DNA of 64,000 bases from Marinobacter sp. S0848L (GCF_023016065.1 NZ_JALKAQ010000002.1:124001-188000), one strand, 5' to 3'; counted from the first letter of the stretch, positions 48,034 to 57,803 are shown. Notes: generated from the sequence alone by a model not told the origin. Made by a program: numbers and translations.

Positions 48034-49071
48034 GTGAAGGGTCACGAACGGGACACGGTAAATAAAGACAACGTTTCATTGAAGTCGCCTGTAGCGCTTT
48101 CGCTTGGGTTGCATTTGATGATTGTTGTGGTTGCGCTTGCGGGATGGTCGTGGACCAATCCCGTGCAAGAACCGGAACCGCGGAGTATTTCTGCCAGGCT
48201 GATTAGCCCGGAACCAAAGCCGAGCCCTGTCGTTGATGAGGAAGATCAACGGGCCGAGGCCGAGAAGCGTGAGCAGGCGGCTGAGCAACAGCGTAAAAAA
48301 GACGAGGCAGAACGCAAAAAAGCGCAGCAGGAAGCCGAACGCAAAGCAGCTGAAAAAGCGGCTCAGGAAAAAGCTCGAAAGTTAGAGCAAGAGCGCAAAC
48401 AGCAAGAAGCCAAAGCGCGGGAAAAGGCTGAGCAGCAGGCGCGCGCTAAGGAGGCGGCTCGTAAAAAGGCGGAAGCCGAAGCGAAAGAGCGTGAGCGCCA
48501 GAAGGCCGAACAGGAACGGAAGCGACAGGAAGAGGCCAAGCGCAAAGCCGAGGAAGAGAAAAAACGCCAGGAAGAGCGGCGTCGCGCAGAAGAAGCGGAG
48601 CGTAAACGGAAAGAGGAGCAGGCTCGTAAAGAAGCCGAGCGCAAGCGAAAAGAAGCTGAGCGGCGGCTAAGAGAACAGCAACTTAACGCATTGGCAGAAG
48701 AGGCCGAGCAAGCTCGCGAGAGCGAAGCGCGCAGGCAACGAGAGGCTGCCGCTGCTAGAGCCCGTGAAGCTCAGATGTTAACCGACAGCGAAAAGTATCA
48801 AGCGCTGATTCGCGATCGTCTGGCCCAGGCGTGGTATCCGCCAGCTTCAGCGACCGAAAACATGGTAGCGCGACTGCAAATTACGTTACTGCCGACCGGC
48901 GAGTTGCAAAGTGTCAGTTTGGTCAGCAGCAGTGGTAATACCGCGTTCGATAACTCGGCACTGAGCGCTGTGCGGTCTTTGAATCGATACCCGGTGCCGG
49001 GCGACAGGGATACGTTTGAACGATATTTCCGGCAATTTACGATTGAATTCAACCCCAAACGGTTGCGGTGA
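48034..49071 (+). CDS. tolA: Cell envelope integrity protein TolA
   Basis: Spans the periplasm to link TolQR with TolB-Pal at the septum. The GTG start at 48034 has only a weak ribosome site. The 345 residues are an N-terminal membrane helix (SLGLHLMIVVVALAGW), a long Ala/Glu/Lys/Arg-rich helical domain II from about 70 to 245, and a TonB-like domain III with QAWYPPASATENMVARLQI in part. Domain II is low-complexity and may recombine. Confidence 0.95.
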   Translation: MKGHERDTVNKDNVSLKSPVALSLGLHLMIVVVALAGWSWTNPVQEPEPRSISARLISPEPKPSPVVDEEDQRAEAEKREQAAEQQRKKDEAERKKAQQEAERKAAEKAAQEKARKLEQERKQQEAKAREKAEQQARAKEAARKKAEAEAKERERQKAEQERKRQEEAKRKAEEEKKRQEERRRAEEAERKRKEEQARKEAERKRKEAERRLREQQLNALAEEAEQARESEARRQREAAAARAREAQMLTDSEKYQALIRDRLAQAWYPPASATENMVARLQITLLPTGELQSVSLVSSSGNTAFDNSALSAVRSLNRYPVPGDRDTFERYFRQFTIEFNPKRLR

Positions 49072-49079
49072 GGCAAAAC

Positions 49080-50408
49080 ATGCATAAGAGCAATAATTCG
49101 AGACATGGACTGGCAAAACGACATCTAACCGCGATTGGCTGGTTGCTGGTTATGTGCTTTGTTGCATCGAGTGCCCGTGCAGAGTTGCTGATTAGAATTA
49201 CTGAGGGCGCAAACTCTGCCATTCCGGTCGCGGTCGTTCCGTTCGCGGAGAGCGGAGCCATGCCAGCCGGCGATAAGGTCAGCAGCATTGTGCAGGCCGA
49301 CTTAACAATGAGTGGCGAGTTTAAGCCGTTAGATCCTTCTAAAATGCTGAGCCTGCCTTCCGAGCGTTCGGAAGTCTATTTCCGTGACTGGCGCATGCTG
49401 GGGCAGCGCTATGTTTTGGTTGGTCAGCTTACAAATAAGGGCGGAAAAATTGAGGCCCGTTACGAGTTGTTTGATGTGAATCGAGAGCAACGCATTTTAG
49501 GCGAAACCGCTGCAGCGCCTGCTGGAAATGTCCGGTCTCTCGCGCATCACATCAGCGATCGCGTCTACGAGGCGATTACCGGCGAGCCCGGCGCTTTCTC
49601 CACTAAGTTGGCCTATGTCACGCTCTCGGGCACCGGTAAGAATAGCGTCTATCGTTTGCACGTCAGTGACATTGACGGGCAACGTTCGAAGGTGCGCCTG
49701 GAAAGCGACGAGCCTATTCTGTCGCCTTCGTGGTCGCCGGACGGCAAGAAGCTGGCCTATGTGTCTTTCGAAACCGGCAAGCCCGCTATCTATATTCACG
49801 AACTGGCTACCGGCAAGCGCACCAAGGCCGCTGATTTTCCCGGGCTGAATTCTGCGCCGGCGTGGTCGCCGGATGGGCGGTCGCTGTTAATGACGCTTTC
49901 CAAGGACGGTAACGCCGAGGTGTACGAGAAGAATTTGGCCAGTGGCCGGATTACGAAACTTACCAACCATTGGGCCATTGATACGGAAGCGGCGTGGGAT
50001 CACGCAGGGAAGGGCGTGTTCTTTACCTCTGACCGATCCGGTGGCCCACAGATTTATTACATGGAACGGCCCGGAGCGGAAGCGCGGCGGCTTACCTTTG
50101 GTAGTCGTTATAACGCACGCCCGCGCCCGGACTCCAAGGGTGAGTACGTGTACTACGTGCACCAACGGGATCGTTCTTTCCATATAGCGCGGCGGAACCT
50201 GAAAACCGAAGAGGAGTTCATTGTTACCCGCACCGGAACGGACGAGTCTCCCAGCGTGTCGCCGAACGGCCGCATGCTGATCTATGCCACTGAGCAAGGC
50301 GGGAAAGGCGTGCTTACTGTGGTTTCCGCTGATGGCGGTGCAGCCTATAGCTTGCCTGCGTCTGAGGGCGAAGTGAGAGAGCCTGCGTGGGGACCGATTA
50401 CTCGCTAA
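49080..50408 (+). CDS. tolB: Tol-Pal system periplasmic protein TolB
   Basis: Periplasmic beta-propeller that binds Pal and the colicin/phage-related TolA system. The ATG at 49080 follows GGTGAGG; a GTG at 49068 would overlap tolA. The signal peptide has a hydrophobic core IGWLLVMCFVASSARA. Repeated propeller motifs are SPSWSPDGKKLAYVSFE, APAWSPDGRSLLMTLS and AAWDHAGKGVFFTSDR. The mature protein is of standard length (442 with signal). Confidence 0.96.
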   Translation: MHKSNNSRHGLAKRHLTAIGWLLVMCFVASSARAELLIRITEGANSAIPVAVVPFAESGAMPAGDKVSSIVQADLTMSGEFKPLDPSKMLSLPSERSEVYFRDWRMLGQRYVLVGQLTNKGGKIEARYELFDVNREQRILGETAAAPAGNVRSLAHHISDRVYEAITGEPGAFSTKLAYVTLSGTGKNSVYRLHVSDIDGQRSKVRLESDEPILSPSWSPDGKKLAYVSFETGKPAIYIHELATGKRTKAADFPGLNSAPAWSPDGRSLLMTLSKDGNAEVYEKNLASGRITKLTNHWAIDTEAAWDHAGKGVFFTSDRSGGPQIYYMERPGAEARRLTFGSRYNARPRPDSKGEYVYYVHQRDRSFHIARRNLKTEEEFIVTRTGTDESPSVSPNGRMLIYATEQGGKGVLTVVSADGGAAYSLPASEGEVREPAWGPITR

Positions 50409-50456
50409 CCCCTGAAAGCTAAGAAAGTAAATGTCACCTAAAGAAGGAAAGTACTT

Positions 50457-51032
50457 ATGAAGCTGTCTGCACAAAACAAAGCATTTGCCATGTTGTTGTC
50501 TTTTGGTCTGGTTGCGGGCTGTAGCTCGACCGGTGACACCATGGAAGATGGTGGATACGACTCCGGCTCAGATGTCGCTGCGATTGATCAGGAAGGCGGC
50601 TCTACCGTTTACGGCGGAGAAGACGGTGAAGGCGTTTCCTCTTCGGTTCTGAGTGACGAAGAGCGCGCCGAGGCCCGTGCGAAAGCAGAGCAGGAAGCCT
50701 TGCGTAACATCACCACCTTCTACTTCGACTTCGACACCTCCGAGATCAAGCAAGAGGCTCGCAACGCGCTGGTGACTCACGCCCGTTTCTTGTCCGGTAA
50801 TCCGCGCCAGCAGGTTCGTCTGGAAGGTCACGCAGATGAGCGTGGTAGCAAGGAATACAACCTGGCACTGGGTGAGCGTCGTGCCAAAGCCGTCGAGCGC
50901 TTCCTGGTTGTGAATGGTGCTTCACGTGGCCAGATTGAAACCGTAAGCTATGGTGAAGAGAAGCCGGTGGTTCGTGGTTCAGGCGAAAGCGCTTACGCTC
51001 AGAACCGTCGTGTTGAGCTGATTTTCAAGTAA
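50457..51032 (+). CDS. pal: Peptidoglycan-associated lipoprotein Pal
   Basis: Outer-membrane lipoprotein that binds peptidoglycan and TolB. The lipobox LVAGC puts the lipidated Cys at residue 22. A Ser/Gly/Asp-rich linker is followed by the OmpA-like domain with TFYFDFDTSEI, LEGHADERGSKEYNLALGERRA in part, and GEEKPV. It follows tolB by 48 bp with AGGAAAG before the ATG. Confidence 0.97.
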   Translation: MKLSAQNKAFAMLLSFGLVAGCSSTGDTMEDGGYDSGSDVAAIDQEGGSTVYGGEDGEGVSSSVLSDEERAEARAKAEQEALRNITTFYFDFDTSEIKQEARNALVTHARFLSGNPRQQVRLEGHADERGSKEYNLALGERRAKAVERFLVVNGASRGQIETVSYGEEKPVVRGSGESAYAQNRRVELIFK

Positions 51033-51055
51033 TTAACGTTAAAACGGACTGACCC

Positions 51056-51820
51056 ATGAGACAAACACTCATGGCGGCCGTGCTCATCCCGCTAGGCCTC
51101 GGCCTGGCGGGAGCTGTTTCTGCACAGTCGTCGACGCCTGCATTCCAAAATGTTGCTTCAGAAGCCCAGCGCAACGCTGGCAATAGCCAGGCAACTGCCG
51201 AATTGTTTTATATGATTCAGCAGCTACAGGGTGATGTGCGACGGCTTCAGGGTAAGGTAGAGGAGCAGCAATATGAAATCCGCAAGCTGCAGCAACAGGG
51301 AAGGGACCGCTACGTAGATCTCGACCAGCGTATACTCGATTTGTCGAAAACACTGGAAGAGAAGGCCTCGTCATCCCGTGGGGATGCAAGTAAGGCTACG
51401 ACGTCATCGGCGAAGCCGGAAGTGCGCAAGTATAGGGCTCCGGATGCGGAGGAGCGGAAAACCTATAACCAGATTATTGATCTGATCCGCAATCAAAAGG
51501 CTTATGACGAAGCCATCACTCAGCTATACGAATTCGTTGATCAGTATCCGGAAGGCGACTTGACGGTGAATGCCTATTATTGGCTGGGCGAAGTGTATCT
51601 TGCTAAACCTCAGCTGGAGCAAGCCAAGCAAGCCTTTACCATAGTAGCGACCCGCTACGATGATCACCGAAAAGCTGCCGATGCGGTGTACAAATTAGGT
51701 GTGACGCTCGACAAGTTGGGTGAAAAAGACGAAGCTAAACGTCGGATGCAGATGGTGGTCGATCATTACCCCGATTCCAGTGCAGCCAATTTGGCCCGAA
51801 AGTTTCTGGATGAAGCGTGA
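51056..51820 (+). CDS. cpoB: Cell division coordinator CpoB (YbgF)
   Basis: Periplasmic TolA partner that coordinates outer-membrane constriction with peptidoglycan synthesis. The 254 residues are a signal peptide (cleaved around VSAQSS), an N-terminal trimerising coiled coil (QLQGDVRRLQGKVEEQQYEI in part) and C-terminal TPR repeats (YNQIIDLIRNQKAYDEAI, AYYWLGEVYLAKPQLEQAK). It closes the tol-pal operon. Confidence 0.95.
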   Translation: MRQTLMAAVLIPLGLGLAGAVSAQSSTPAFQNVASEAQRNAGNSQATAELFYMIQQLQGDVRRLQGKVEEQQYEIRKLQQQGRDRYVDLDQRILDLSKTLEEKASSSRGDASKATTSSAKPEVRKYRAPDAEERKTYNQIIDLIRNQKAYDEAITQLYEFVDQYPEGDLTVNAYYWLGEVYLAKPQLEQAKQAFTIVATRYDDHRKAADAVYKLGVTLDKLGEKDEAKRRMQMVVDHYPDSSAANLARKFLDEA

Positions 51821-51896
51821 AGTTGGTCGCATAACCACCAAGTTGATCGCTGTTTAGACAGTATCTGAAAAAAATTAAAAAACCCTGAAAAAGGGG

Positions 51897-51924
51897 TTGA
51901 TCAGCAAAAAAATATCATTAATAT
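51897..51924 (+). promoter_or_regulatory. Promoter of the tRNA-Lys pair
   Basis: -35 TTGATC (51897-51902), 16-bp spacer, -10 TAATAT (51919-51924), 13 bp before the first tRNA base. Confidence 0.65.
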
Positions 51925-51937
51925 ACGCGTCTCCATT

Positions 51938-52013
51938 GGGTCGTTAGCTCAGTTGGTAGAGCAGTTGGCTTTTAACCAATTGGTCGATGGTTCGAATCCA
52001 TCACGACCCACCA
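51938..52013 (+). tRNA. tRNA-Lys (anticodon TTT), copy 1
   Basis: 76 nt including an encoded CCA. The acceptor stem GGGTCGT pairs with ACGACCC, the anticodon loop is CTTTTAA, and the T-arm is GATGG-TTCGAAT-CCATC. Confidence 0.97.
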
Positions 52014-52073
52014 ATTTCAGAACATCGGATATGTCCGTTGTTCGTCGGGTGAAAAACCGGCAATACCAGTTAT

Positions 52074-52149
52074 GGGTCGTTAGCTCAGTTGGTAGAGCAG
52101 TTGGCTTTTAACCAATTGGTCGATGGTTCGAATCCATCACGACCCACCA
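52074..52149 (+). tRNA. tRNA-Lys (anticodon TTT), copy 2
   Basis: Identical to copy 1 over all 76 nt, 60 bp downstream. It probably shares the promoter at 51897 and ends at the terminator at 52182. Confidence 0.97.
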
Positions 52150-52181
52150 ACACAGCAAAGCCGGAATTGTGGTTTTGCTCG

Positions 52182-52210
52182 AAAAAAGAGCCTTCGGGCT
52201 CTTTTTTTTT
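52182..52210 (+). terminator. Terminator after the tRNA-Lys pair
   Basis: Stem AAAAAAGAGCC / GGCTCTTTTTT with a TTCG tetraloop and a long T-run. Confidence 0.92.
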
Positions 52211-52302
52211 GTCTGCAGTTTTTGGGGAGATGTCTCACTGTCCTCAATTCAAATGGGGAAGTGATATACTCGGCCTGTAACGTTCAACGCAGAGATCCAT
52301 CA

Positions 52303-53367
52303 ATGACACGAGCGCAAGACCGTATCCTTGTTCAGGAACACCTGGCTCATGCCGCTGAGCCTAAGCCTCTCAGCACTAGCGAGAAAGCCGAGCTTGAGGC
52401 CCGCATCAAACAGGTACTTTTAGACAAAGATGCTGTGCTGGTTGCTCATTACTACACCGACCCTGATATTCAGCGATTGGCTGAAGAGACAGGCGGCTGT
52501 GTGGCTGACTCTTTGGAAATGGCGCGTTTCGGTAACCAGCATTCAGCCACGACCGTGGTCGTGGCCGGTGTCCGGTTTATGGGCGAAACAGCGAAGATAC
52601 TAAACCCTGAAAAACGCGTGCTTATGCCAACGCTGGAAGCGACCTGTTCGCTTGACGTAGGCTGCCCGGCGGACGAGTTTTCAGAATTCTGTGATCAGCA
52701 CCCTGACCGAACCGTGGTGGTGTATGCCAACACCTCGGCGGCCGTAAAGGCGAGAGCAGACTGGGTAGTCACCTCAAGCTGTGCGCAGGCAATTGTCGAA
52801 GATCTGGATGCGCGGGGAGAAAAGATCCTCTGGGCACCCGACAAACATTTGGGCCATTACGTTCAGAAAACGACCGGCGCCGACGTGCTGTTGTGGGACG
52901 GTTCCTGCATTGTGCACGAAGAGTTCAAGTCCAGAGGGCTTGAAGACCTGAAAGCGCTGTACCCGAATGCTGCGATTCTGGTGCACCCCGAGTCGCCAGA
53001 CGCAGTCGTAGAAATGGCCGATGTGGTGGGCTCGACGTCTCAGTTGATCCACGCCGTGCAGAGCATGCCGAATGAAGAGTTTATTGTCGCCACTGACAAC
53101 GGCATCTTCTACAAAATGCAGCAGTTGGCACCCAATAAAACACTGATCGAGGCACCTACCGCTGGCAACGGCGCCACATGCCGGAGTTGTGCGCAGTGCC
53201 CCTGGATGGCGATGAACGGTTTGGAAAACCTGCTTCATGTGCTGGAAACCGGTGATCAGGAAGTACACGTTGATTCTGCCCTCCGTGAAGACGCTTTGCG
53301 CCCACTCAAGCGCATGCTGGATTTCACCGCAGGTATGAACCTCAAGGCGGCCGGCAACGCCTCCTGA
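52303..53367 (+). CDS. nadA: Quinolinate synthase
   Basis: 4Fe-4S enzyme condensing iminoaspartate with DHAP to quinolinate in NAD synthesis. The ATG at 52303 ([11 protein letters not shown]) gives 354 residues; the open frame runs back through the tRNA region but has no family sequence there. Motifs are [27 protein letters not shown] (key part VAHYYTDP), GSCIVHEEF and the cluster Cys in the C-terminal [10 protein letters not shown]. Confidence 0.96.
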   Translation: MTRAQDRILVQEHLAHAAEPKPLSTSEKAELEARIKQVLLDKDAVLVAHYYTDPDIQRLAEETGGCVADSLEMARFGNQHSATTVVVAGVRFMGETAKILNPEKRVLMPTLEATCSLDVGCPADEFSEFCDQHPDRTVVVYANTSAAVKARADWVVTSSCAQAIVEDLDARGEKILWAPDKHLGHYVQKTTGADVLLWDGSCIVHEEFKSRGLEDLKALYPNAAILVHPESPDAVVEMADVVGSTSQLIHAVQSMPNEEFIVATDNGIFYKMQQLAPNKTLIEAPTAGNGATCRSCAQCPWMAMNGLENLLHVLETGDQEVHVDSALREDALRPLKRMLDFTAGMNLKAAGNAS

Positions 53368-53375
53368 TGGGTTAG

Positions 53376-53395
53376 CAGGTCCTTGTCAGGACCTG
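53376..53395. terminator. Possible hairpin between nadA and bepA
   Basis: 8-bp stem CAGGTCCT / AGGACCTG with a TGTC loop, overlapping the bepA stop. No T-run follows on either strand, so it may be only a weak terminator. Confidence 0.35.
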
Positions 53396-54855
53396 TTAGC
53401 TTGCTGAATGCGGCTGGCGATATCGCTCAGCCGCTCGCTAACCACTTGCCGTTCTGCTGAGCCTGCGGGCAGCTTTTCCTGAGCTTGTCTGAGCTGGCGC
53501 TGAGCGGAACGGTAATCCCCCCGCAGTGCATCGTATTCGGCTCTCGCTCGATGGACGCCGACAATGTTTCTCGCCATGCCTTCCGCTTCCGCAAGTCGGA
53601 GCCAAATCTGATCGCCGGAGGGGCGCTGGCGGGTTAGATCTTTTAAATAACGAGCGGCTGCAGAGCCGTTGCCATCCGCAATCTCGAGCCCGGCTAGCGC
53701 CCAGGTGATCGGATAATTTCCAGGGTTGCGTGAGAGCGCCGTTTTCAGGATTTGTCGGGCATCTTCATAACGCTTCTGCTCGGTATAGATCTCGGCAAGC
53801 GTTACCTGGAAGGTAATGCGCCCCGGGTTTTTCGAAAGAAGTTCCTGCAGAATGCTTTCCGCTTTGGCCAGCTGCTTGTTTTCTTTATAGGCCACGGCAA
53901 GCCCGTAGCGTATTGCATCATTCTTTTTAGTGTCGTCTCGATTCAGGTACGACTCGAATATTTCGACCGCCGATGCCGGTGTTTTGGCGTAATGAACCTG
54001 CAAGCGGCTGCGCATCAGGTGGTACTCCTGACTATCGTGCACCGTTTTGCTGGGATACTGCTCAGCCCGGTTTTGCGTGTCAGAAACGCGGCTCTGAGTC
54101 AGAGGGTGTGTGGATAGATATTCGGGCATCTTGTTCCCTTGCAGGCGGTTCTGACGCATCATGATTTCGAACATCTCGGGCATGCCTCGTGGGTCAAGGC
54201 CGGCATTGGCGAGAATGTCCAGGCCTACCCGGTCGGCTTCCTGTTCATGAGCCCGGCTGTAGGACAGCATGTTTTGAATAGCCATAGCCTGTGTTCCTGC
54301 TATGGCGGCAATGCCAATGTCGGATTGAGTCACGGCAGAGAGCACGATGCCCGCGATCATACCGGCCAATGTTAACGGGGCGCTGGTTTCCTGCTGTTCC
54401 ATGCGGCGTGCGAAGTGGCGCTGACTCAGGTGGGCCAATTCGTGGGCGAGTACCGACGCAAACTGTTGTTCTGTGGTGGCGCTGAGAAAAAGCCCGCCAT
54501 TAACCCCGACTACGCCACCCGGCACGGCGAATGCGTTCAAAGCGGGACTGTCGATGAGCACCAGTTTCAGGTTTCGGTTATCTAGCGGGGCGGACGGTAC
54601 GAGTCGGTAAATCACGCTGTACAAGTAGTCGTATACCAATGGATCTTGCACCTGCGGTGCCGATCGCCGGATAGATGTCATCACCTGCTCCCCGATGCTG
54701 GCTTCCTGTTGGCCAGCAATCAGGCCGCCACTGCCGCCGAACGAGGGCAGGGGGGTTGGTTCAGCCTTTACCATGGATGTTGCGACAAACGCTGTAAACA
54801 GAGCGGCCGCAATGAAACAGGTCAAAGAGCGGCGATTGTTACGAAGGAGCGTCAT
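53386..54855 (-). CDS. bepA: M48 family metalloprotease, BepA-like
   Basis: Periplasmic zinc protease/chaperone that assists LptD assembly and degrades misfolded outer-membrane proteins. It has 489 residues, an N-terminal signal (FIAAALFTAFVATSMVKA), the zinc site HELAHLSQRH (HEXXH) near residue 138 with the downstream E in SRAHEQEADRVGLDI, and C-terminal TPRs from about residue 300 (YGLAVAYKENKQLAKAESIL). It is convergent with nadA. Confidence 0.93.
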   Translation of the reverse strand: MTLLRNNRRSLTCFIAAALFTAFVATSMVKAEPTPLPSFGGSGGLIAGQQEASIGEQVMTSIRRSAPQVQDPLVYDYLYSVIYRLVPSAPLDNRNLKLVLIDSPALNAFAVPGGVVGVNGGLFLSATTEQQFASVLAHELAHLSQRHFARRMEQQETSAPLTLAGMIAGIVLSAVTQSDIGIAAIAGTQAMAIQNMLSYSRAHEQEADRVGLDILANAGLDPRGMPEMFEIMMRQNRLQGNKMPEYLSTHPLTQSRVSDTQNRAEQYPSKTVHDSQEYHLMRSRLQVHYAKTPASAVEIFESYLNRDDTKKNDAIRYGLAVAYKENKQLAKAESILQELLSKNPGRITFQVTLAEIYTEQKRYEDARQILKTALSRNPGNYPITWALAGLEIADGNGSAAARYLKDLTRQRPSGDQIWLRLAEAEGMARNIVGVHRARAEYDALRGDYRSAQRQLRQAQEKLPAGSAERQVVSERLSDIASRIQQANRS

Positions 54856-55024
54856 GGACTTTGATGTTGCCTCAACATAAGTGTGTGATGTGCGTTACGA
54901 ATGGCTCTAGGGTGCCTTGCCCGATGATCCCGGGCAGCATTACCAACTGTTTTGATGCATTAGAGTAACACTGTCGGCATAATGCCTGCCCATTGTTGAA
55001 TGAATATTAATGGTGTTTCCCAAG

Positions 55025-55252
55025 ATGGCTGACAGAACTCTGGATGCAAGTGGGTTGCGTTGCCCTATGCCCCTACTGAAAACCAAGTTAGAGCTCAATG
55101 CAATGGCTGCTGGCGAGCGTTTGGAGGTGATTGCGACTGATGCCGGGTCAGCACGGGATATTCCTGCCTACATAAAATTATCCGCACACGAGCTCCTTAG
55201 CTATAAGGAAGATAACGGTGAATACCGGTTCGTGATAGAGTGCGGCGGATAA
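55025..55252 (+). CDS. TusA/SirA-like sulfur carrier protein
   Basis: A 75-residue TusA-family protein that may relay persulfide sulfur. The key Cys is in LDASGLRCPMPLLKTK (CPxP). ATG 55025 starts the family sequence; an ATG at 55010 would add MVFPK. The C-terminal region is DIPAYIKLSAHELLSYKED. It is not next to tusBCD or dsr genes. It starts a group with the PerM-like permease 15 bp downstream. Confidence 0.85.
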   Translation: MADRTLDASGLRCPMPLLKTKLELNAMAAGERLEVIATDAGSARDIPAYIKLSAHELLSYKEDNGEYRFVIECGG

Positions 55253-55267
55253 TCGTCGGAGCGTTTC

Positions 55268-56344
55268 ATGATCAGAGTCTTGCGAGATCTCGCGAATAAA
55301 TATTTTTCAGACGAAGAAGCAGTGGTGCTGTTTCTTATCTTGCTTGCGGGCACCGTTTTTATTGTTTGGTTCGGCGCCATGCTGGCACCTGCTATTGCTT
55401 CTTTGATCGTTGCTTTTATTTTGCAAGGGTTGGTGCTCAAGCTGCAGCGGTGGGGCGTACCGGATTTCATTGCCGTCATCAGTGTATTTTTGATGTTTCT
55501 GGGTGTGCTGGTCGGCTTCCTGTTCGGATTGCTGCCGCTGGTTTGGTCGCAGGTGTCGAATCTGGCGAAGGAAGCGCCAAGGATTATCCGTGAGCTCCAG
55601 TCCTATTTGGAGGTGTTTCCTCATGAGTACCCGCACCTGATCTCAGCGGACGCGGTCAATGCGGTGTATCAGCAGGTGTCTAGCGAAGTTGCCCATATTA
55701 CCCAGTGGTTGGTGTCGTTTTCGTTGTCCAGCATACCGGATCTGGTGGCGCTGCTGATCTATATGGTGTTGGTGCCAATTCTGGTGTTTTTCTTTCTGAA
55801 AGACCGGGAGTTGCTGATTAACTCGTTTGCGCGCCTGCTACCAAAGCAGCGCCCGATGATGATCGGTATCTGGCACGAAGTGAACCTGCAGTGTGCCAAT
55901 TACGTCCGAGGTAAAGCGGTTGAGATCCTGATTGTGGGGTCGGTGACATACATTGCATTCAAAGTGTTAGGTATGCCCTATGCGGCCTTGTTGTCTTTGC
56001 TGGTGGGATTGAGTGTCGTTATTCCTTACATCGGTGCTGCTGTGGTCACCATTCCGGTCGCGGTGATCGGGCTGTTTGCGTTTGGGTGGGGTAGCCACTT
56101 CATATGGGTGATGGTTGTGTACGGCATTATTCAGGCACTGGATGGCAACGTGCTGGTGCCGGTTTTGTTCTCGGAGGTTAATAATCTGCACCCGGTCGCC
56201 ATTATTGTGGCCGTGTTGTTCTTTGGGGGTGTCTGGGGCTTGTGGGGTGTTTTCTTTGCTATCCCTTTGGCGACAATGCTTAAAGCTGTGTTTGCAGCCT
56301 GGCCGGTGAAGAGCGATGTTTCCTCACCGGCGGCGAAGGTTTAA
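55268..56344 (+). CDS. AI-2E/PerM family transporter
   Basis: A 358-residue polytopic membrane protein with about eight helices and the family motifs PILVFFFLKDREL, YVRGKAVEILIVGSVTYIAF in part and GLSVVIPYIGAAVVTIPVA. Members have been linked to AI-2 export or Na+/H+ antiport, but substrate is not inferable. It follows the TusA-like gene, a pairing also seen in Pseudomonas. Confidence 0.9.
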   Translation: MIRVLRDLANKYFSDEEAVVLFLILLAGTVFIVWFGAMLAPAIASLIVAFILQGLVLKLQRWGVPDFIAVISVFLMFLGVLVGFLFGLLPLVWSQVSNLAKEAPRIIRELQSYLEVFPHEYPHLISADAVNAVYQQVSSEVAHITQWLVSFSLSSIPDLVALLIYMVLVPILVFFFLKDRELLINSFARLLPKQRPMMIGIWHEVNLQCANYVRGKAVEILIVGSVTYIAFKVLGMPYAALLSLLVGLSVVIPYIGAAVVTIPVAVIGLFAFGWGSHFIWVMVVYGIIQALDGNVLVPVLFSEVNNLHPVAIIVAVLFFGGVWGLWGVFFAIPLATMLKAVFAAWPVKSDVSSPAAKV

Positions 56345-56347
56345 AGG

Positions 56348-56815
56348 CTAGAGAGCTTTGACCGCGTCTAGCACCTCGTCGGCGTGGCCTTTCACTTTAA
56401 CGCCACGCCACTCTTGACGGAGCACGCCTTTCTTGTCGATCAGGAAAGTACTTCTCTCAATACCCAGATGCTCTTTTCCGTAAAGCTTTTTGAGTTTGAT
56501 AACGTCAAAAAGCTTGCACAGGTCTTCGTCTTTGTCTGAAATCAGGTGAAACGGAAATTCGTGCTTGGCCCGGAAGTTCTCGTGCACTCGCAAGCTGTCT
56601 CGGGATACACCGAATATTTCGGTGTTCAGAGCAGTGAATTGCTCCATGCGATCACGAAAATCCTGGCCTTCTGTGGTGCATCCGGGGGTGTTGTCTTTCG
56701 GATAAAAGTAGATAATGACGTTTTTACCCTTAAGGTCCGCCAGGGTAATTGATTGATCACCGGTGGCCTGGGCCTGAAAATCGGGTACAGGCTGATTCAA
56801 TGCTACGGATGACAT
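56348..56815 (-). CDS. bcp: Peroxiredoxin of the Bcp/PrxQ family
   Basis: Thiol peroxidase reducing hydroperoxides. It has 155 residues. The peroxidatic Cys46 is in DNTPGCTTEGQDF. The usual resolving Cys five residues later is Gln51 here; the only other cysteine is Cys100 (EDLCKLFDV). It may be 1-Cys or use an atypical resolving residue. It is convergent with the PerM-like gene and divergent from dapA. Confidence 0.92.
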   Translation of the reverse strand: MSSVALNQPVPDFQAQATGDQSITLADLKGKNVIIYFYPKDNTPGCTTEGQDFRDRMEQFTALNTEIFGVSRDSLRVHENFRAKHEFPFHLISDKDEDLCKLFDVIKLKKLYGKEHLGIERSTFLIDKKGVLRQEWRGVKVKGHADEVLDAVKAL

Positions 56816-56889
56816 GACATCTCCTTTAATTCCCTTGTGTCAGTTCGAGCCCAACATTACCATATCGGTTTTATTCGGACGGAGTTTTT

Positions 56890-57768
56890 ATGATTACGGG
56901 TAGCCTCGTCGCACTAGTTACGCCCATGCATCCCAATGGTGACATCCACTGGGAAGATTTGGACAAACTAGTGGACTTTCATATCGAAAATGGCACTCAT
57001 GGCATTGTGGCTGTGGGCACCACTGGTGAGTCCGCCACTTTGGACCCGAAAGAACATTGTCGGGTTATCGGCCATATCATAAAACGAGTGGATGGCCGGA
57101 TTCCTGTGATCGCCGGTACCGGCGGCAACAGCACCCGGGAAGCGATTGATCTGACGACTGAAGCGCACAATCTGGGTGCCGATGCGTGCTTGCTGGTCGT
57201 GCCGTACTACAACAAGCCCACCCAGGAAGGCTTGTACCAGCACTTCAAGGCCATTGCCGAAGCGGTACCGGGCATGAGCCAGATCCTATACAACGTGCCG
57301 GGGCGGACTGCTTGCGACATGCTGAACGAAACGGTGCTGCGTCTTGCAGACATTCCCAACATTGTGGGCATCAAAGACGCGACCGGTAATATCCCCCGCG
57401 GGACCGAGCTGATTGAAGGTTTGGCAGGGCGCTTGGCGGTGTACTCCGGTGACGATGCTACCGCTGCAGAGTTGATGCTTGCCGGCGCCAAAGGCAACGT
57501 TTCTGTAACGGCCAACGTGGCGCCCAAAGGCATGGCTCAGTTGTGTGAGGCCGCCATCGCCGGCAACGAAGAGGAAACGCGCCGTCTGAATGAACAGCTT
57601 ATGCCGCTGAATCACAAGCTGTTTCTGGAAGCGAATCCGATTCCGGTTAAATGGGCTCTACAGCATATGGGCATGATCGGTGAAGGGATTCGTTTGCCGC
57701 TGACTCCGCTCAGCGATAAGTTCCACGGTGAAGTGGAAGACGCACTCAAGGCTTCAGGTGTTCTCTGA
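56890..57768 (+). CDS. dapA: 4-hydroxy-tetrahydrodipicolinate synthase
   Basis: Condenses pyruvate with aspartate semialdehyde in lysine/DAP synthesis. It has 292 residues with [10 protein letters not shown], the Tyr in [12 protein letters not shown], the Schiff-base Lys in [10 protein letters not shown] and [18 protein letters not shown] in part. It is followed by bamC (35 bp), the same order as E. coli dapA-nlpB-purC. Confidence 0.97.
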   Translation: MITGSLVALVTPMHPNGDIHWEDLDKLVDFHIENGTHGIVAVGTTGESATLDPKEHCRVIGHIIKRVDGRIPVIAGTGGNSTREAIDLTTEAHNLGADACLLVVPYYNKPTQEGLYQHFKAIAEAVPGMSQILYNVPGRTACDMLNETVLRLADIPNIVGIKDATGNIPRGTELIEGLAGRLAVYSGDDATAAELMLAGAKGNVSVTANVAPKGMAQLCEAAIAGNEEETRRLNEQLMPLNHKLFLEANPIPVKWALQHMGMIGEGIRLPLTPLSDKFHGEVEDALKASGVL

Positions 57769-57803
57769 GGCCAACCCCTTTTCTCTTCAACCGGAGTAAC
57801 CCG

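Noticed and set aside
48250..48780. Repeated EAERKRKEEQ-like pattern suggesting a tandem repeat array
   Set aside because: This is the normal low-complexity helical domain II of TolA, not an independent repeat element.
51883..51899. AACCCTGAAAAAGGGGTT hairpin after cpoB as a terminator
   Set aside because: Short stem with a mismatch-prone loop and no T-run; it overlaps the tRNA promoter region.
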